A stretch of DNA of 64,000 nt from Vagococcus vulneris (GCF_003950515.1 NZ_NGJS01000002.1:62001-126000), one strand, 5' to 3'. Positions 45,777-58,208 are shown, counted from the first letter of the stretch. Numbers and translations: made by a program. Notes: generated from the letters alone by a model not told the origin.

Positions 45777-46064
45777 TTATCTGTTGTTGCTTAAAATCTC
45801 ATGCTCAACTGTCAAAAGAGAGTCAGTATCATATAAATCATTATCATCAGTAATCATCATTGGTTCTTCATATCCTTTTAGTTTAAAAGCCAATTCAATA
45901 GAGCCTCCAACAATGAATATTTCTTCACATTCAGTAGTTAATGTGTGGTATAGTTCAGCATCTTTACTTTTAATACTCTCTAAATAACTATCCAGACTTA
46001 CTTTTACAGTCTCCAATAACATTGCATCTTGTATTCTTTCTTTTCCTGTTAATTCAATTTTCAT
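45777..46064 (-). CDS. Unknown acidic protein
   Basis: A 95-residue protein starting MKIELTGKERIQDAMLLETV, acidic, with a beta-rich middle (EEIFIVGGSIELAFKLKGYE). GAGGAGAAA precedes the ATG. It follows the integrase gene in direction of transcription, a place often taken by excisionases, but it has no HTH. Function unknown. Confidence 0.6.
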   Translation of the reverse strand: MKIELTGKERIQDAMLLETVKVSLDSYLESIKSKDAELYHTLTTECEEIFIVGGSIELAFKLKGYEEPMMITDDNDLYDTDSLLTVEHEILSNNR

Positions 46065-46154
46065 TTTTATTTCTCCTCTTTATTGGTATTTTTTTATGTA
46101 ATTTATTTGTAATATTGTATTTTTTGTAATTAATTTGAAATTTTGTAATCTTCT
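46065..46154. promoter_or_regulatory. GTAAT repeats between integrase and 95-residue gene
   Basis: GTAAT occurs at 46,098, 46,109, 46,126 and 46,145, mostly as TTGTAAT in a T-rich run. Possible binding sites or promoter of the leftward genes. Confidence 0.4.
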
Positions 46155-47144
46155 TTACTTTTTATTTAAATTCATGAGAGGGCTTTTTTCCATCCCCCTC
46201 TCTAGGACTGTATCTGAGCTTATTGATTTTAAATAAGTCTCTGTTGTCTTTATAGATGTATGCCCAAGTAAAATCTGTAAGTCATAGATATTTGCCCCTA
46301 AATCAAGTTGTTTCTGTGTAAAATAATGCCTAAATGTATGAGGGCTCATCCTAATTGATGGATCACAACCTGCATCAGAACCAATTTGAGTTACAAACCT
46401 TTCTGCCATATCAACAGATAGCTTGTCACCTGTCTTGCTTACAAATATATAATCATTCTTTAAAGCAGTATTTTTATTGGAAAAATAGATTTTTTTTGCT
46501 CTGTCATACTTAATTTTTTGCTTTGCAACAAGAGGTGAACAGTAGACACTCCTATCCTTTTTTCCCTTTCCTCTGTTAATATAGACAGCCCTGTCTGTGA
46601 TGTCAGTCTCTCTCAGATTAGTCAGCTCCCCCACTCTAATTCCTGTATCTGCAAGTAACAAAATCATGAGTCTATTCCTTTCAGCCACAAACCATGACAT
46701 ATGACCCCTGCTTTTTGTGACTTTTTTCTTAGTCTCCTTAGTTTTACTCTGAGTATGATTAACCATTTTAATGACATCATTATCAGACCATGCCCTAACC
46801 TGTTTTTTCTGTTCTTTCATCCACTTAACTTTAGTGACAGGATTATTCTTTTCAAGGATGTACTCCTCATCAACTGCAAAACTAAATAATGCCCTAATAC
46901 ATCTTAGAAATACATTGACATAAGACTCTGCTGCACCACTGTCATTCTTAAACACCATGAATTGCTTTATGTGTACTGGTTTAACTTCTGATACTTTTGT
47001 GATTCCAAAATGCTCATCTAAGTAAGTAAAAAACATCCTTAAAACTTTATTATTCTTTGCAATAGTTCTACAAGTAAGCCCTCTAGACCTGTCATTAAGT
47101 TCCATTTCAGCTAATAACTCAGCTAAAGATATTTCTATAAACAC
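46155..47144 (-). CDS. Tyrosine integrase of the CpG-free element
   Basis: A 329-residue site-specific recombinase with an N-terminal SAM-like core-binding domain (about 5-110) and a catalytic domain with Arg170 (DTGIRVGEL), HTFRH (His269, Arg272), LGH (His295) and the nucleophile Tyr304. It starts with GTG at 47,144 behind AGGAGG. It is homologous to the truncated integrase at 34,260-34,772. It lies 200 bases inside the right att repeat and should catalyse integration into the sufT-like gene. Confidence 0.95.
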   Translation of the reverse strand: MFIEISLAELLAEMELNDRSRGLTCRTIAKNNKVLRMFFTYLDEHFGITKVSEVKPVHIKQFMVFKNDSGAAESYVNVFLRCIRALFSFAVDEEYILEKNNPVTKVKWMKEQKKQVRAWSDNDVIKMVNHTQSKTKETKKKVTKSRGHMSWFVAERNRLMILLLADTGIRVGELTNLRETDITDRAVYINRGKGKKDRSVYCSPLVAKQKIKYDRAKKIYFSNKNTALKNDYIFVSKTGDKLSVDMAERFVTQIGSDAGCDPSIRMSPHTFRHYFTQKQLDLGANIYDLQILLGHTSIKTTETYLKSISSDTVLERGMEKSPLMNLNKK

Positions 47145-47210
47145 AAAAAAGACCTCCTCACCTTTTAAATTTAAAAGGCAAGCAAGTCTAGTTGCTCAAC
47201 AAGTGAGGTG
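47145..47210 (-). promoter_or_regulatory. Leader hairpin before integrase
   Basis: On the minus strand an AGAC/GTCT pair (47,186-47,189 with 47,150-47,153) encloses a perfect 18-bp palindrome CCTTTTAAATTTAAAAGG (47,161-47,178) and the ribosome site, and is followed by T6 directly before the GTG start. CCTCAC/GTGAGG also flank it. It may act as attenuator or hide the ribosome site. Confidence 0.45.
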
Positions 47211-47319
47211 TCCATCCCAAATGTAAAGATCTGTGGGACTTCTTACTTATTGTCTGTATTTATATAAATTTACTGTTGAAACACTGTTAAAAACACTGTC
47301 AAACCCTTGCTATGACTGG

Positions 47320-47655
47320 CTACTTAATTCCTAATGATATCCTCGCATATCTGCTCATTCTATCAGTCGTCCATGCTGGGTACCAAACTAATTTAACATC
47401 CACATCTTTGACGGCATCAATTTCTTTAACGGCTTGATGAATTTGTTCGGTTAAGACATCTGCAAGCGGGCAACCCATCGTAGTCAGGGTCATCTTAATT
47501 TCACAATAGCCATTTTCGGCTAAGTTTACTTCATATATTAGTCCTAAATTAACGATATCAATCCCTAATTCAGGATCAATAACTGTTTCTAATGCTGCCA
47601 TTATATCTTCTTGGATTTCTCCTATTTCTTCAGTTGTCCATTTTTCTTCACTCAT
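47320..47655 (-). CDS. SufT-like metal-sulfur cluster biosynthesis protein (DUF59), integration target
   Basis: A 111-residue MIP18/DUF59 protein that helps Fe-S cluster maturation. VIDPELGIDIVNLGLIYEV, LTTMGCPLADVL with the conserved Cys, and the C-terminal YPAWTTDRMSRYARISLGI identify it. The start at 47,655 has AGGAGG upstream; a longer frame is less likely. Its last codons carry the att repeat; a diverged spare copy of this end lies at 34,975-35,036. Confidence 0.9.
   Translation of the reverse strand: MSEEKWTTEEIGEIQEDIMAALETVIDPELGIDIVNLGLIYEVNLAENGYCEIKMTLTTMGCPLADVLTEQIHQAVKEIDAVKDVDVKLVWYPAWTTDRMSRYARISLGIK
47345..47376. repeat. Right attachment repeat
   Basis: Identical to 34,996-35,027 and inside the coding end of the sufT-like gene. 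The element supplies the last codons of the gene (47,320-47,344), so the reading frame is kept. Confidence 0.9.
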
Positions 47656-47753
47656 GTTATGTTGCCTCCTCATGACATTCAATCACTATAATAATACCCG
47701 AGAAGTAGTTGTTTGTAAATTAACAAAGTCTAAATTTTTTGTCTTTTGTATCT

Positions 47754-49064
47754 CTATTTTAAGTCGTTATCAAGTAGTATTAGATCAGCCCAGGTTTCAC
47801 GTCGAAGTACTAACTGACTTTGACCATCTTCCACAAATACAACTGCTGGTTTAGGATTCCGGTTGTAATGATTTGCCATAGAGTAACCATAAGCTCCAGT
47901 TGTCAACATGGCAAAAATATCTCCAGTATTGGCATGTGGTAATTCTATATCTTCAATCAGCCGATCTCCACTTTCGCAATATTTACCAACAATAGTCACA
48001 GTTTCCGTTGGATTATCATATGCTCGATCAGCTAATAGACCTGTATATTTCGCCTGATATAAAGCAGGTCGAATATTATCACCCATTCCACCATCTACTG
48101 CGACAAATGTTCGAACATTTGCCACCTCTTTTCGTGACCCGACAGTATACAATGTTGTCCCTGCCTCAGCAACAATGGAACGCCCAGGTTCAATCCAAAT
48201 TTCAGGAATTGGATAATCAGTAGCTTTAGATAATCTCTTTACTTCTTTTATCATTTTTTCGACATACATCCGTGGTTCTAATGGCGTATCCTCTTTGGTA
48301 TAACGGACTCCAAAGCCGCCACCTAAATTAAGAACATCCGCGACATAATCATACTGGTGACGCCAATCAACTAAAAGAGACATCATCTGTTCTGTTGCTG
48401 CAGTAAAACCAGATGTATCAAAAATTTGTGAACCAATATGGCAATGGATGCCCGCCACTATTAATTGATTATCTGCTAATGCTTTTACTAAAGCTTCTGC
48501 TGCCTGACCGCTTTTTACATCAAAACCAAATTTTGAGTCTTCTTGACCTGTCAAAATATAATCATGTGTATGTGCATCGACTCCAGGAGTCACTCTTAAA
48601 AGGATCGTCTGAATCTTATTTTTTACCTTTACCAAACGACTAACAATGTCTAATTCATTAAAGTTATCAATCACTATTGTACCTACTGCCGAATCAATAG
48701 CATATTCAAGCTCAGCAGGTGTCTTATTATTGCCATGAAACTCTAACATACTTGGCTCAATGCCTGCAGCTAGTGCTGTAAATATTTCACCGGAAGAAAC
48801 AACATCAAAACCTAGGCCCTCATTTTTAAGAAGTTGATAGATTGCTTTACAGGAAAATGCTTTGCTCGCATACATCACTTTATGTGGAGTACCAAATGTG
48901 TCAAATGTCTGTTTAAAACCACGAGCCATTTCTTTCATCTTAGCAACATCATAAATAAAAAGCGGTGTCCCATACTCTTTTGCTAAATCACTGGCAAGAC
49001 AACCGGCGATTTCCAATTGACCGTCTTCTGTAATTTGACTAGTTCCAAATAATACATGTGACAT
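47754..49064 (-). CDS. lysA: Diaminopimelate decarboxylase
   Basis: PLP enzyme making L-lysine from meso-diaminopimelate. The PLP lysine lies in VMYASKAFSCKA (about residue 69), HIGSQIFD, GGGFGVRY and EPGRSIVAEAG bind the cofactor, and the C-terminal CESGDRL with GAYGYSM completes the active site. Length 436 aa is normal. It stands just upstream of the sufT-like gene. Confidence 0.96.
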   Translation of the reverse strand: MSHVLFGTSQITEDGQLEIAGCLASDLAKEYGTPLFIYDVAKMKEMARGFKQTFDTFGTPHKVMYASKAFSCKAIYQLLKNEGLGFDVVSSGEIFTALAAGIEPSMLEFHGNNKTPAELEYAIDSAVGTIVIDNFNELDIVSRLVKVKNKIQTILLRVTPGVDAHTHDYILTGQEDSKFGFDVKSGQAAEALVKALADNQLIVAGIHCHIGSQIFDTSGFTAATEQMMSLLVDWRHQYDYVADVLNLGGGFGVRYTKEDTPLEPRMYVEKMIKEVKRLSKATDYPIPEIWIEPGRSIVAEAGTTLYTVGSRKEVANVRTFVAVDGGMGDNIRPALYQAKYTGLLADRAYDNPTETVTIVGKYCESGDRLIEDIELPHANTGDIFAMLTTGAYGYSMANHYNRNPKPAVVFVEDGQSQLVLRRETWADLILLDNDLK

Positions 49065-49110
49065 ATACGTTCATCTCCTTAGATTAATAAGTTTTAATCA
49101 TTTTACCATA

Positions 49111-51447
49111 TTAATTTAATTTACCCAACAACTTATGAAATAATCCTTTTAATAGGTAAAACAATGGATAAGCGCATATTGTCAGCGGAATATAAAGAAT
49201 CATCAATTTAACATTTATCAGAGACACTAAAGAGAATAGTGTTTGACCAAAAATGAAAACCATTAAAAATAGCATAATCAGTACAGCAATCATTGTCCTA
49301 ATCTTCCACGTCATTGGTTGAGCAATATACATTAAAGCTGTAAAACAAACAACACCAGTCAACCAAACAGTTATTGTTGAGCGCTCAGCGTAATTCCAAC
49401 CATTCATTCGTCCAAACACTTCAATAAGAAGAGCCATAATCGCCACACTGCATCCACTAGCTAATGTCGGTTCAAAGACATTCTTTAAAAATTTTCCTTT
49501 TATTGGTGCCGTATTAGGACGCAAAGCTAGGAAAAACGATGGAATTCCGACAGTTAACGAATTGATAGGACTTAATTGAATCGGTTGAAACGGATACGAT
49601 GTAGATAGAAAGATAAAGATAGCGGCTAAAATCATCGAATATATTGTTTTTGTCAAATATAGAGAGGCTACCCTTTGAATATTATTAATAACTTTACGTC
49701 CTTCTAAGACCACATTCACCATAGAGTCGAAATTTGAATCAAGCAACACAAAATCAGCAATTCCTTTTGCTGCATCACTTCCGTTTGACATGACAATGCT
49801 GCAGTCTGATTTTTTTAATGCCAAGATATCATTTACGCCATCGCCTGTCATACCAACCACATGACCATCAGCTTGTAATGCCTCGACTAATAATTTTTTT
49901 TGCTCTGGTGACACTCTGCCGAAAATACGATTATCTTTAACCAGCTCAGGTATCTTGCTATCATGAACTTGGCTCATATCAATTTTTTGTTCCGCATCAG
50001 CAACACCCACACGACGTGCAATTTGACTGACAGTTTCCGGATGATCTCCCGAAATAATACAAACGTCTACTGATTGCTTCCGAAAATAATCTAATGTTTG
50101 TGGAGCTTCTACTCTAATTTCATCTTCTAAAAATATAAATCCGACAAGAGTCAAATCCGATGGTAAAGTTGTCGTTAATCCAGAAGAGGCAGAATGTGCA
50201 ACAGAGATGATCCGTAAACCATGAGACATCGCATCTGACATCTTTTTCTGTTGCGGAGTCGTATAAGAGTTAAATAAAAATTCCGGGGCTCCCATATAAA
50301 AGCTACCAACATCTTGGTATGATACTGCACTCCATTTTCGTGCTGAAGAGAAAGGTATCTGGCCAGTAGTAATAAGAGACGTATCATCTTTAATAAAATG
50401 CGTCATTAAGGCTTGACCTGTTGCATTATCTTCATTCAAATCGCTAACAAGGCGACTGACTAATACTTCAAATGTCATATTATTAACAATCGTTGTAAAT
50501 TCTTCATACTCAATTACTTTCAATTTACCACTAGTTAACGTACCTGTTTTATCCAAACATAGTATGTCAACTCTAGCTAATGTTTCAATAGATCCCATGG
50601 TTTGAACCAAAACATTTTGCTTGCTTAACTTAATCACACCCACCGCTAAAGCAACAGATGTTAATAATACTAATCCTTCAGGAATCATACCTAAAGTCGC
50701 AGCTGTGCTACCTAAAATTGCCTCATCAATCTGCGTACCATTAAGCAGACTAGTTATCATTAGAACGGCCCCTACGGGAATAATTACAAAACTTAATAAA
50801 CGAATTATTTTTTTCATCATTTGTACAAGTTCGCTATAAATATCAGCGTCTTGTTTTGCTGCCATTGTTAATTGATAAGAATAGCTCTTTTCTCCTACTC
50901 CAACAGCCTGCATAATCCCCTGGCCGCTAATAACAAAACTGCCTGAATATACCTCATCTTCATTCTGTTTTTCAATCGGATTGGATTCTCCAGTAATTTG
51001 AGACTCATCACATTCAATACCTTCTGTTTCCACGATTATTCCATCAACAATAATTTGCTGACCACGTTTAATTAAAATTAGATCATCTTTGACCACTTCG
51101 TCTTGATTGATAGTCTGTGTCTGATAGTTTCTAATAACTTCAACTTTTGCTTGATGCAAAATTTTTAAAGAATCAATATTTCGTTTTGCTTTCAACTCTT
51201 GATATATTCCAATAATTGTATTTGTTACAATAACACCTAGAAAAAGTAAGTTTTTAAAACTTCCAGTATAAATAATAAAGCCTGCCATAATCAAATTGAT
51301 TAGATTGAATAAGGTTACACTATTGTCTAAAATAATTTGACTTAACTTGCGTGTTGTTGAAGGTATCGCTCTATTAACCTCACCTAGTACCAATCTGCGT
51401 AAAACTTCTTCATCATTTAACCCGGGGTATTTTTTCTTTTCTGTCAT
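49111..51447 (-). CDS. P-type cation-transporting ATPase
   Basis: A membrane pump of about 778 residues. The phosphorylated Asp is in LCLDKTGTLTSG, ITGESNPIEK belongs to the actuator domain, and MTGDGVNDILALKKSDCSI to the P domain. The intramembrane MIPEGLVLL recalls the CtpE/P2-like group (calcium or related cations) and lacks the CPx motif of heavy-metal pumps. About ten helices. The start at 51,447 is behind AGAGGG. Ion unknown. Confidence 0.88.
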   Translation of the reverse strand: MTEKKKYPGLNDEEVLRRLVLGEVNRAIPSTTRKLSQIILDNSVTLFNLINLIMAGFIIYTGSFKNLLFLGVIVTNTIIGIYQELKAKRNIDSLKILHQAKVEVIRNYQTQTINQDEVVKDDLILIKRGQQIIVDGIIVETEGIECDESQITGESNPIEKQNEDEVYSGSFVISGQGIMQAVGVGEKSYSYQLTMAAKQDADIYSELVQMMKKIIRLLSFVIIPVGAVLMITSLLNGTQIDEAILGSTAATLGMIPEGLVLLTSVALAVGVIKLSKQNVLVQTMGSIETLARVDILCLDKTGTLTSGKLKVIEYEEFTTIVNNMTFEVLVSRLVSDLNEDNATGQALMTHFIKDDTSLITTGQIPFSSARKWSAVSYQDVGSFYMGAPEFLFNSYTTPQQKKMSDAMSHGLRIISVAHSASSGLTTTLPSDLTLVGFIFLEDEIRVEAPQTLDYFRKQSVDVCIISGDHPETVSQIARRVGVADAEQKIDMSQVHDSKIPELVKDNRIFGRVSPEQKKLLVEALQADGHVVGMTGDGVNDILALKKSDCSIVMSNGSDAAKGIADFVLLDSNFDSMVNVVLEGRKVINNIQRVASLYLTKTIYSMILAAIFIFLSTSYPFQPIQLSPINSLTVGIPSFFLALRPNTAPIKGKFLKNVFEPTLASGCSVAIMALLIEVFGRMNGWNYAERSTITVWLTGVVCFTALMYIAQPMTWKIRTMIAVLIMLFLMVFIFGQTLFSLVSLINVKLMILYIPLTICAYPLFYLLKGLFHKLLGKLN

Positions 51448-51517
51448 ATTTATCCCTCTTTTAGTCACATTACTATAAATTAAGGATAACAGATTTCATC
51501 AAAATACCAAAAAAAAA

Positions 51518-51556
51518 AGACGACGACCGTAGCTTACCAAGTAAGCTACGGTCAAT
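51518..51556 (-). terminator. Terminator of the 143-residue protein gene
   Basis: GACCGTAGCTTAC/GTAAGCTACGGTC hairpin followed on the minus strand by a long T run. Confidence 0.9.
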
Positions 51557-51563
51557 CGGTCCT

Positions 51564-51995
51564 CTATTTCATAATTAATTGTGTAATTCTTTGAATACTA
51601 AACGCTATTTCATCAGTTGCTGCATCTTGATTAGCTTCTGATGTATTAAATCCATTCACATCCACACCACTTTCAGTAACTGCTTCAACCATATCTTTAC
51701 AAGCTACTACATAAGTATCAAAAGATTTTTGAAATTTCTTATGAATTCCTAAGACTTTAACTGGTGCCTTTAGTTTAGCAATTTCTTCTACCAATACATC
51801 ATACTTAGCAGTTCCTTGCATAAATACATCATGCACGCTAGTTAAAGTTGCTGTGTCTAGACTATCTACTTTATTCGAATCAATTGCTTGACGAATCACT
51901 TCGTATGAATCGTTCATTTCTTCACCTATATTTTCTGATTCAGTTACGATACTATTTATCATACGAATATAATAACCAGAATTTGGTTTTTTCAC
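51564..51995 (-). CDS. Conserved helical protein of unknown function
   Basis: A 143-residue, mostly helical, acidic protein starting MKKPNSGYYIRMINSIVTES, with the repeated pattern of a four-helix bundle. AGGAGGAGATT precedes the ATG. No family is recognised with confidence. It has its own terminator and stands between polC and the ATPase gene. Confidence 0.65.
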   Translation of the reverse strand: MKKPNSGYYIRMINSIVTESENIGEEMNDSYEVIRQAIDSNKVDSLDTATLTSVHDVFMQGTAKYDVLVEEIAKLKAPVKVLGIHKKFQKSFDTYVVACKDMVEAVTESGVDVNGFNTSEANQDAATDEIAFSIQRITQLIMK

Positions 51996-52088
51996 TTAAT
52001 CTCCTCCTAGTTTTAATTACCGTATCTATTTTACACTTTTTATATAAAAATAGCTATATTTACTTAAACTTTTTTCATGTCTATTTTC

Positions 52089-55000
52089 CTACATCATATC
52101 AAATAAAGACAATTGATTTTCATCAGGTAAATCTTCAAGAACACCATTCTCAGTCATATATTCAATAATTGTTTTGCTCACCTTACCTCGATTAGACAAA
52201 TCCTCTTTTGATAAGAATTCCTGTTCTTCTCTAGCAACCATAATTTGCTTAGCAACATTCATCCCTAAACTCGGTACTGAACGAAAAGGAGCAATTAACG
52301 TATTGCCTTCAATTACAAAATTTTCAGCATCTGATTTATATAAATCAATCATTTGGAATTCATACCCACGTTCAATCATTTCATTCGCTAATTCTAATAC
52401 AGTTAATAAATTTTTTTCTTTCGTAGAGGCGTCCATACCTTTATCCATGATTTCCTTCATACGCAATTTAACAGCTTCTTTCCCCTGACTCATCGCAACA
52501 ATATCAAAATCATCTGCACGTACAGAAAAGTATGCTGCATAATACAGAATCGGGAAGTGGACCTTAAAGTAGGCCACACGTAATGCCATAAGCACGTAAG
52601 CAGCAGCATGTGCTTTAGGAAACATATATTTTATTTTAAGACATGAATCAATATACCACTCAGGCACATTATTGGAGCGCATTTCAGTTTGCCAGTCGTC
52701 TGGAATACCTTTACCTTTACGAACACTTTCCATAATTTTAAAAGCCATCCCATCCTCTAAACCAGCATGCATTAAATAAACCATGATATCATCACGACAA
52801 CCTATTACCTCAGCTAAGGTTGTCTCACCTTGACGAATAAGTTCCTCCGCATTTCCTAGCCAAACGTCTGTCCCATGAGACAATCCTGAAATTTGTAATA
52901 ATTCTGCGAAGGTCGTCGGCTTGGTCTGTTCCAACATTCCTCGAACAAACTTTGTTCCAAATTCAGGGATACCTAATGTACCAGTTCGTGAGTATATTTC
53001 TTTTTCTGTTACACCCAATACTTCTGGCCCAGCAAAAATCCGCATTACTTCAGGGTCATCTGTTGGAATAGTTTTGGGATCAATACCAGATAAATCCTGG
53101 AGCATTCTGATGACAGTCGGATCGTCATGACCAAGAATATCAAGTTTAAGTACATTATCATGAATCGAGTGAAAATCAAAATGAGTTGTTTTCCACTCAG
53201 AGTTTTGATCATCTGCCGGATATTGTATCGGTGTGAAATCATAAACATCCATATAATCTGGAATAACAATTATTCCCCCGGGATGCTGTCCTGTCGTTCG
53301 TTTAACTCCTGTTGAACCTTTTGCTAGACGATCAATTTCCGCACCGCGTAATGTCAAATTATGATCCCTCTCATATCCCTTTACAAAACCATATGCTGTT
53401 TTATCTGCAACTGTACCGATTGTTCCCGCACGAAAAACGTAATCTTCACCAAAAAGAACCTTCGTATAGTTATGTGCTTGCGGTTGATAATCTCCCGAAA
53501 AGTTTAAATCAATATCAGGTACTTTATCCCCATGAAATCCTAAAAAGGTTTCAAAAGGAATATCGTGACCATCTTTTGCTAAACGCTCACCGCAATTTGG
53601 ACAAGTCTTCTCTGGCAAATCAAAACCTGAACCATAAGAACCATCTTCAAAAAATTCAGAATAACAGCACTTTGGACAGCGATAATGTGGCGGTAATGGA
53701 TTAACCTCTGTAATACCAGTCATTGTTGCTACTAAACTAGATCCGACAGAACCACGTGAACCAACTAAATAACCATCTTGTAAACTCTTATGCACCAGCT
53801 TTTGTGATATCAAATAAATTACTGAAAATCCGTTCCCATTGATACTTTTTAATTCTTTTTCAATTCTTTTCGCCACAATATCCGGCAATTCTTCACCATA
53901 CAGACGATGTGCTTCCGTATAACTTAAATTAGTTATTTCATCCTCCGACCCTTCAATTTTTGGTGTATATAAATCCTGTTTTACGGGGACCACTTCTTCA
54001 CATATATCGGCAATACTTTGAGAATTTGTCACAACAATTTCTTTAGCTTTAGCTTCTCCCAAGAATGAAAATTCATCCAACATTTCATTTGTCGTTCTAA
54101 AATGTACCTTAGGAAGTGAATATCGATTTAGAGGGTTTGCCCCTCCCATTGAATTAATCAGTATTTTCCGATAAATCGCATCTTCTTCATTTAAGTAATG
54201 AACATTACCTGTAGCTACAACAGGTATTTCTAGTTCATCACCAATCATCACCAGATTTTTAATGATGTCTTCCATATCATTCTCATTTTTAACGAGTTCT
54301 GCCTCAATTAATGGTGCATAGACTGGTTTTGGCATGACTTCAATATAATCATAAAATTTTGCACGTTTTTTTGCTTCTTCCACGCCTTTTTGCATCATCG
54401 CCTCAAAAATTTCACCATTACTGCAAGCAGAACCCACTAGCAATCCTTCACGATATTGATTTAATAATGAACGTGGAATACGTGGCACACGATAAAAATA
54501 ATTTACATTTGATTTAGAAATCAATTTAAACAGATTTTTTAAGCCTGCCTGTGTTTTTGATAAAATCACCGCATGAAACGGACGTGCGCGTTTATAGGCA
54601 TCGCCTTCACCAATATGCTGGTTCAACTCATCATGATACTCAACGCCAAAATCTTCATGGGCTTTCTTTAAAAATATCCAGCAAAGATGTCCTGTTGCCT
54701 CTGAGTCATATATAGCACGGTGATGCTGTTCAAGGTTTATATTATATTTTTTTGACAACGTGTTTAAACGATGAGACTTCATATTCGGATGCAATAGACG
54801 TGATAATTCTAAAGTGTCAATAACAGGATTCGGTGCTTCCGGCATTTGGTATTTCTCGTAACTAGTGTTTAAGAATCCCATATCAAAACTAGCATTATGG
54901 GCAACTAAAATACAGTCGTCGCTAAAAATTTTAAATAATTCTAAAACTTCTTTTTCTGATTTAGAGCCACGGACCATGTCGTCAGTAATACCGGTCAAAT

Positions 55001-56426
55001 TGATAGTAGTTTGCGACAAAGGATGACCAGGGTCAATAAATTGCTCAAACGTATCAATAATATTACCTTTATGCATTTTTACAGCTGATAACTCGATAAT
55101 CGTGTCATAAACAGCTGATAACCCAGTTGTTTCCACATCAAAAACAACATAAGTCGCATCATTTAAATGAATGTGTTTCGGATTGTAAGCAATTGGAACT
55201 CCGTCATCTACGATATTTGCTTCAACGCCATAAATAACTTTAATGCCGTTAGCTTGACCTGCATGATAGGCATCAGGGAATGATTGGGCGCCTCCGTGAT
55301 CGGTAATAGCTATTGCATGCATACCCCATTTACCAGCTTGTGTCACTAAATCTGTCGCACTATTTGTTGCATCCATCGTACTCATATTAGTGTGGAGATG
55401 AAGCTCTGCTCGCTTCTGACCATCCGGTGCTGTATCTTTTCTGATAGCATGTTTCACTTCCAACAAGTCTTGGCAATTCATCACTAAATCACGCATAAAC
55501 GTATCTTCTTGGATACTACCTCTAACCCTCAACCAGCTACCTTTTTTAATGGCATCAAAAACAGCTACATCTTTATCATTATTGGAAAACTTTTTCACTG
55601 AAAAAGACGACGTATAATCTGTCATCTTTATAATTAAAATTTTTCGTCCAGATCTTAAATCACGAACCTCTTTATCAAAGACAAATCCCTCAATAGTAAC
55701 ACGGCGTTCCTCTTCAAAAATATTTCCCATTGGTGTTATCGGCTCGTCAACAGGTATCGAACGGCCGAGTTGAACAGGTCCTTCTAGAATGGGAACATCT
55801 TTATCTTTTAATTGTTTTTGTTTTTCATTCTTTTCGATAACCTCAGCTGCTTGCTTCATCATCTGCTCAGTTTGCTCTAATTGTTTCTCTCTAAAAGCCT
55901 GCTCTGTTTTTATAGCTTGCTCTTCATCAATGACCGCATTAAACTGAAGTTTTGGAAATCCATAAGACACAAATGTTTCACTGATCATCGGGAATATCTG
56001 CTGAGCTAAGTAGTCTTGCATTCCTTTATTTTCAACAACAACCGTTACACTATTCCCTTCGATAGTTGGCAATTGTTTTGACAACACCTGGTTAACAACT
56101 GGTCGAGAACAGTGCTCTGATTGTAAAACTTCCGCCCAATAACTTTGTAAAATTTCTTGTGATACTGCGGCATCATCAGAAAAAAGAGTAAGTCTAGTTG
56201 TCGCGATTTCATTAAAGGCTAACTCAATATGTTGCTCAATCAATTTATACAATTGAAACGGGAGAATTGATGGAAAATTTAATTGAAACGACCAAATCCG
56301 ACTTTGCTTATGTACTGTCACTTTTACTACTTGACCTTCTTTTAGTATTGGATAAGCCTCTATTTCATCAACTAAGTTAATTTGCTGTAATAATTTACTA
56401 AATAATTCTTTTGGACTTAATGACAC
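52089..56426 (-). CDS. polC: DNA polymerase III alpha subunit, Gram-positive type PolC
   Basis: The 1445-residue replicative polymerase of Firmicutes. An N-terminal OB region (about 240-330), a PHP domain ([20 protein letters not shown] near 341), an inserted DEDD 3'-5' exonuclease ([19 protein letters not shown] near 427) and the polymerase core with [11 protein letters not shown] and the zinc finger CPKCCYSEF...CPNCGERL are present. Length is usual. It lies directly downstream of proS, as in enterococci. Confidence 0.98.
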   Translation of the reverse strand: MSLSPKELFSKLLQQINLVDEIEAYPILKEGQVVKVTVHKQSRIWSFQLNFPSILPFQLYKLIEQHIELAFNEIATTRLTLFSDDAAVSQEILQSYWAEVLQSEHCSRPVVNQVLSKQLPTIEGNSVTVVVENKGMQDYLAQQIFPMISETFVSYGFPKLQFNAVIDEEQAIKTEQAFREKQLEQTEQMMKQAAEVIEKNEKQKQLKDKDVPILEGPVQLGRSIPVDEPITPMGNIFEEERRVTIEGFVFDKEVRDLRSGRKILIIKMTDYTSSFSVKKFSNNDKDVAVFDAIKKGSWLRVRGSIQEDTFMRDLVMNCQDLLEVKHAIRKDTAPDGQKRAELHLHTNMSTMDATNSATDLVTQAGKWGMHAIAITDHGGAQSFPDAYHAGQANGIKVIYGVEANIVDDGVPIAYNPKHIHLNDATYVVFDVETTGLSAVYDTIIELSAVKMHKGNIIDTFEQFIDPGHPLSQTTINLTGITDDMVRGSKSEKEVLELFKIFSDDCILVAHNASFDMGFLNTSYEKYQMPEAPNPVIDTLELSRLLHPNMKSHRLNTLSKKYNINLEQHHRAIYDSEATGHLCWIFLKKAHEDFGVEYHDELNQHIGEGDAYKRARPFHAVILSKTQAGLKNLFKLISKSNVNYFYRVPRIPRSLLNQYREGLLVGSACSNGEIFEAMMQKGVEEAKKRAKFYDYIEVMPKPVYAPLIEAELVKNENDMEDIIKNLVMIGDELEIPVVATGNVHYLNEEDAIYRKILINSMGGANPLNRYSLPKVHFRTTNEMLDEFSFLGEAKAKEIVVTNSQSIADICEEVVPVKQDLYTPKIEGSEDEITNLSYTEAHRLYGEELPDIVAKRIEKELKSINGNGFSVIYLISQKLVHKSLQDGYLVGSRGSVGSSLVATMTGITEVNPLPPHYRCPKCCYSEFFEDGSYGSGFDLPEKTCPNCGERLAKDGHDIPFETFLGFHGDKVPDIDLNFSGDYQPQAHNYTKVLFGEDYVFRAGTIGTVADKTAYGFVKGYERDHNLTLRGAEIDRLAKGSTGVKRTTGQHPGGIIVIPDYMDVYDFTPIQYPADDQNSEWKTTHFDFHSIHDNVLKLDILGHDDPTVIRMLQDLSGIDPKTIPTDDPEVMRIFAGPEVLGVTEKEIYSRTGTLGIPEFGTKFVRGMLEQTKPTTFAELLQISGLSHGTDVWLGNAEELIRQGETTLAEVIGCRDDIMVYLMHAGLEDGMAFKIMESVRKGKGIPDDWQTEMRSNNVPEWYIDSCLKIKYMFPKAHAAAYVLMALRVAYFKVHFPILYYAAYFSVRADDFDIVAMSQGKEAVKLRMKEIMDKGMDASTKEKNLLTVLELANEMIERGYEFQMIDLYKSDAENFVIEGNTLIAPFRSVPSLGMNVAKQIMVAREEQEFLSKEDLSNRGKVSKTIIEYMTENGVLEDLPDENQLSLFDMM

Positions 56427-56460
56427 GTATTGTTCCCTCGCTTTCTCCCTTATTTTACAT

Positions 56461-56503
56461 GAAAAAGGGTCCTAGCACACTATACAATGTACTAAAACCC
56501 AAT
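56461..56503 (-). terminator. Terminator after proS
   Basis: GGGTTTTAGTACA with TGTGCTAGGACCC and TTTTTC on the minus strand. Confidence 0.8.
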
Positions 56504-56507
56504 AATC

Positions 56508-58208
<1,701 letters not shown>

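Larger units (their letters stand above)
34996..47376. mobile_element. CpG-free integrative element, capsid-forming satellite candidate
   Basis: A 12.3-kb element between 32-bp direct repeats (34,996-35,027 and 47,345-47,376) formed from the 3' end of the sufT-like gene. The integrase gene lies 200 bases inside the right repeat. Cargo and structure: kinase gene, iteron region, three small rightward genes, small-terminase-like protein, major capsid protein, portal protein, six small genes, tRNA-Arg, non-coding RNA region, integrase. Large terminase, protease, tail and lysis genes are absent. Only one CpG was found in it by eye (35,652-35,653). Compact intact frames suggest an active element. 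Alternatives are a reduced prophage or a previously unseen phage-satellite family. Confidence 0.88.
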
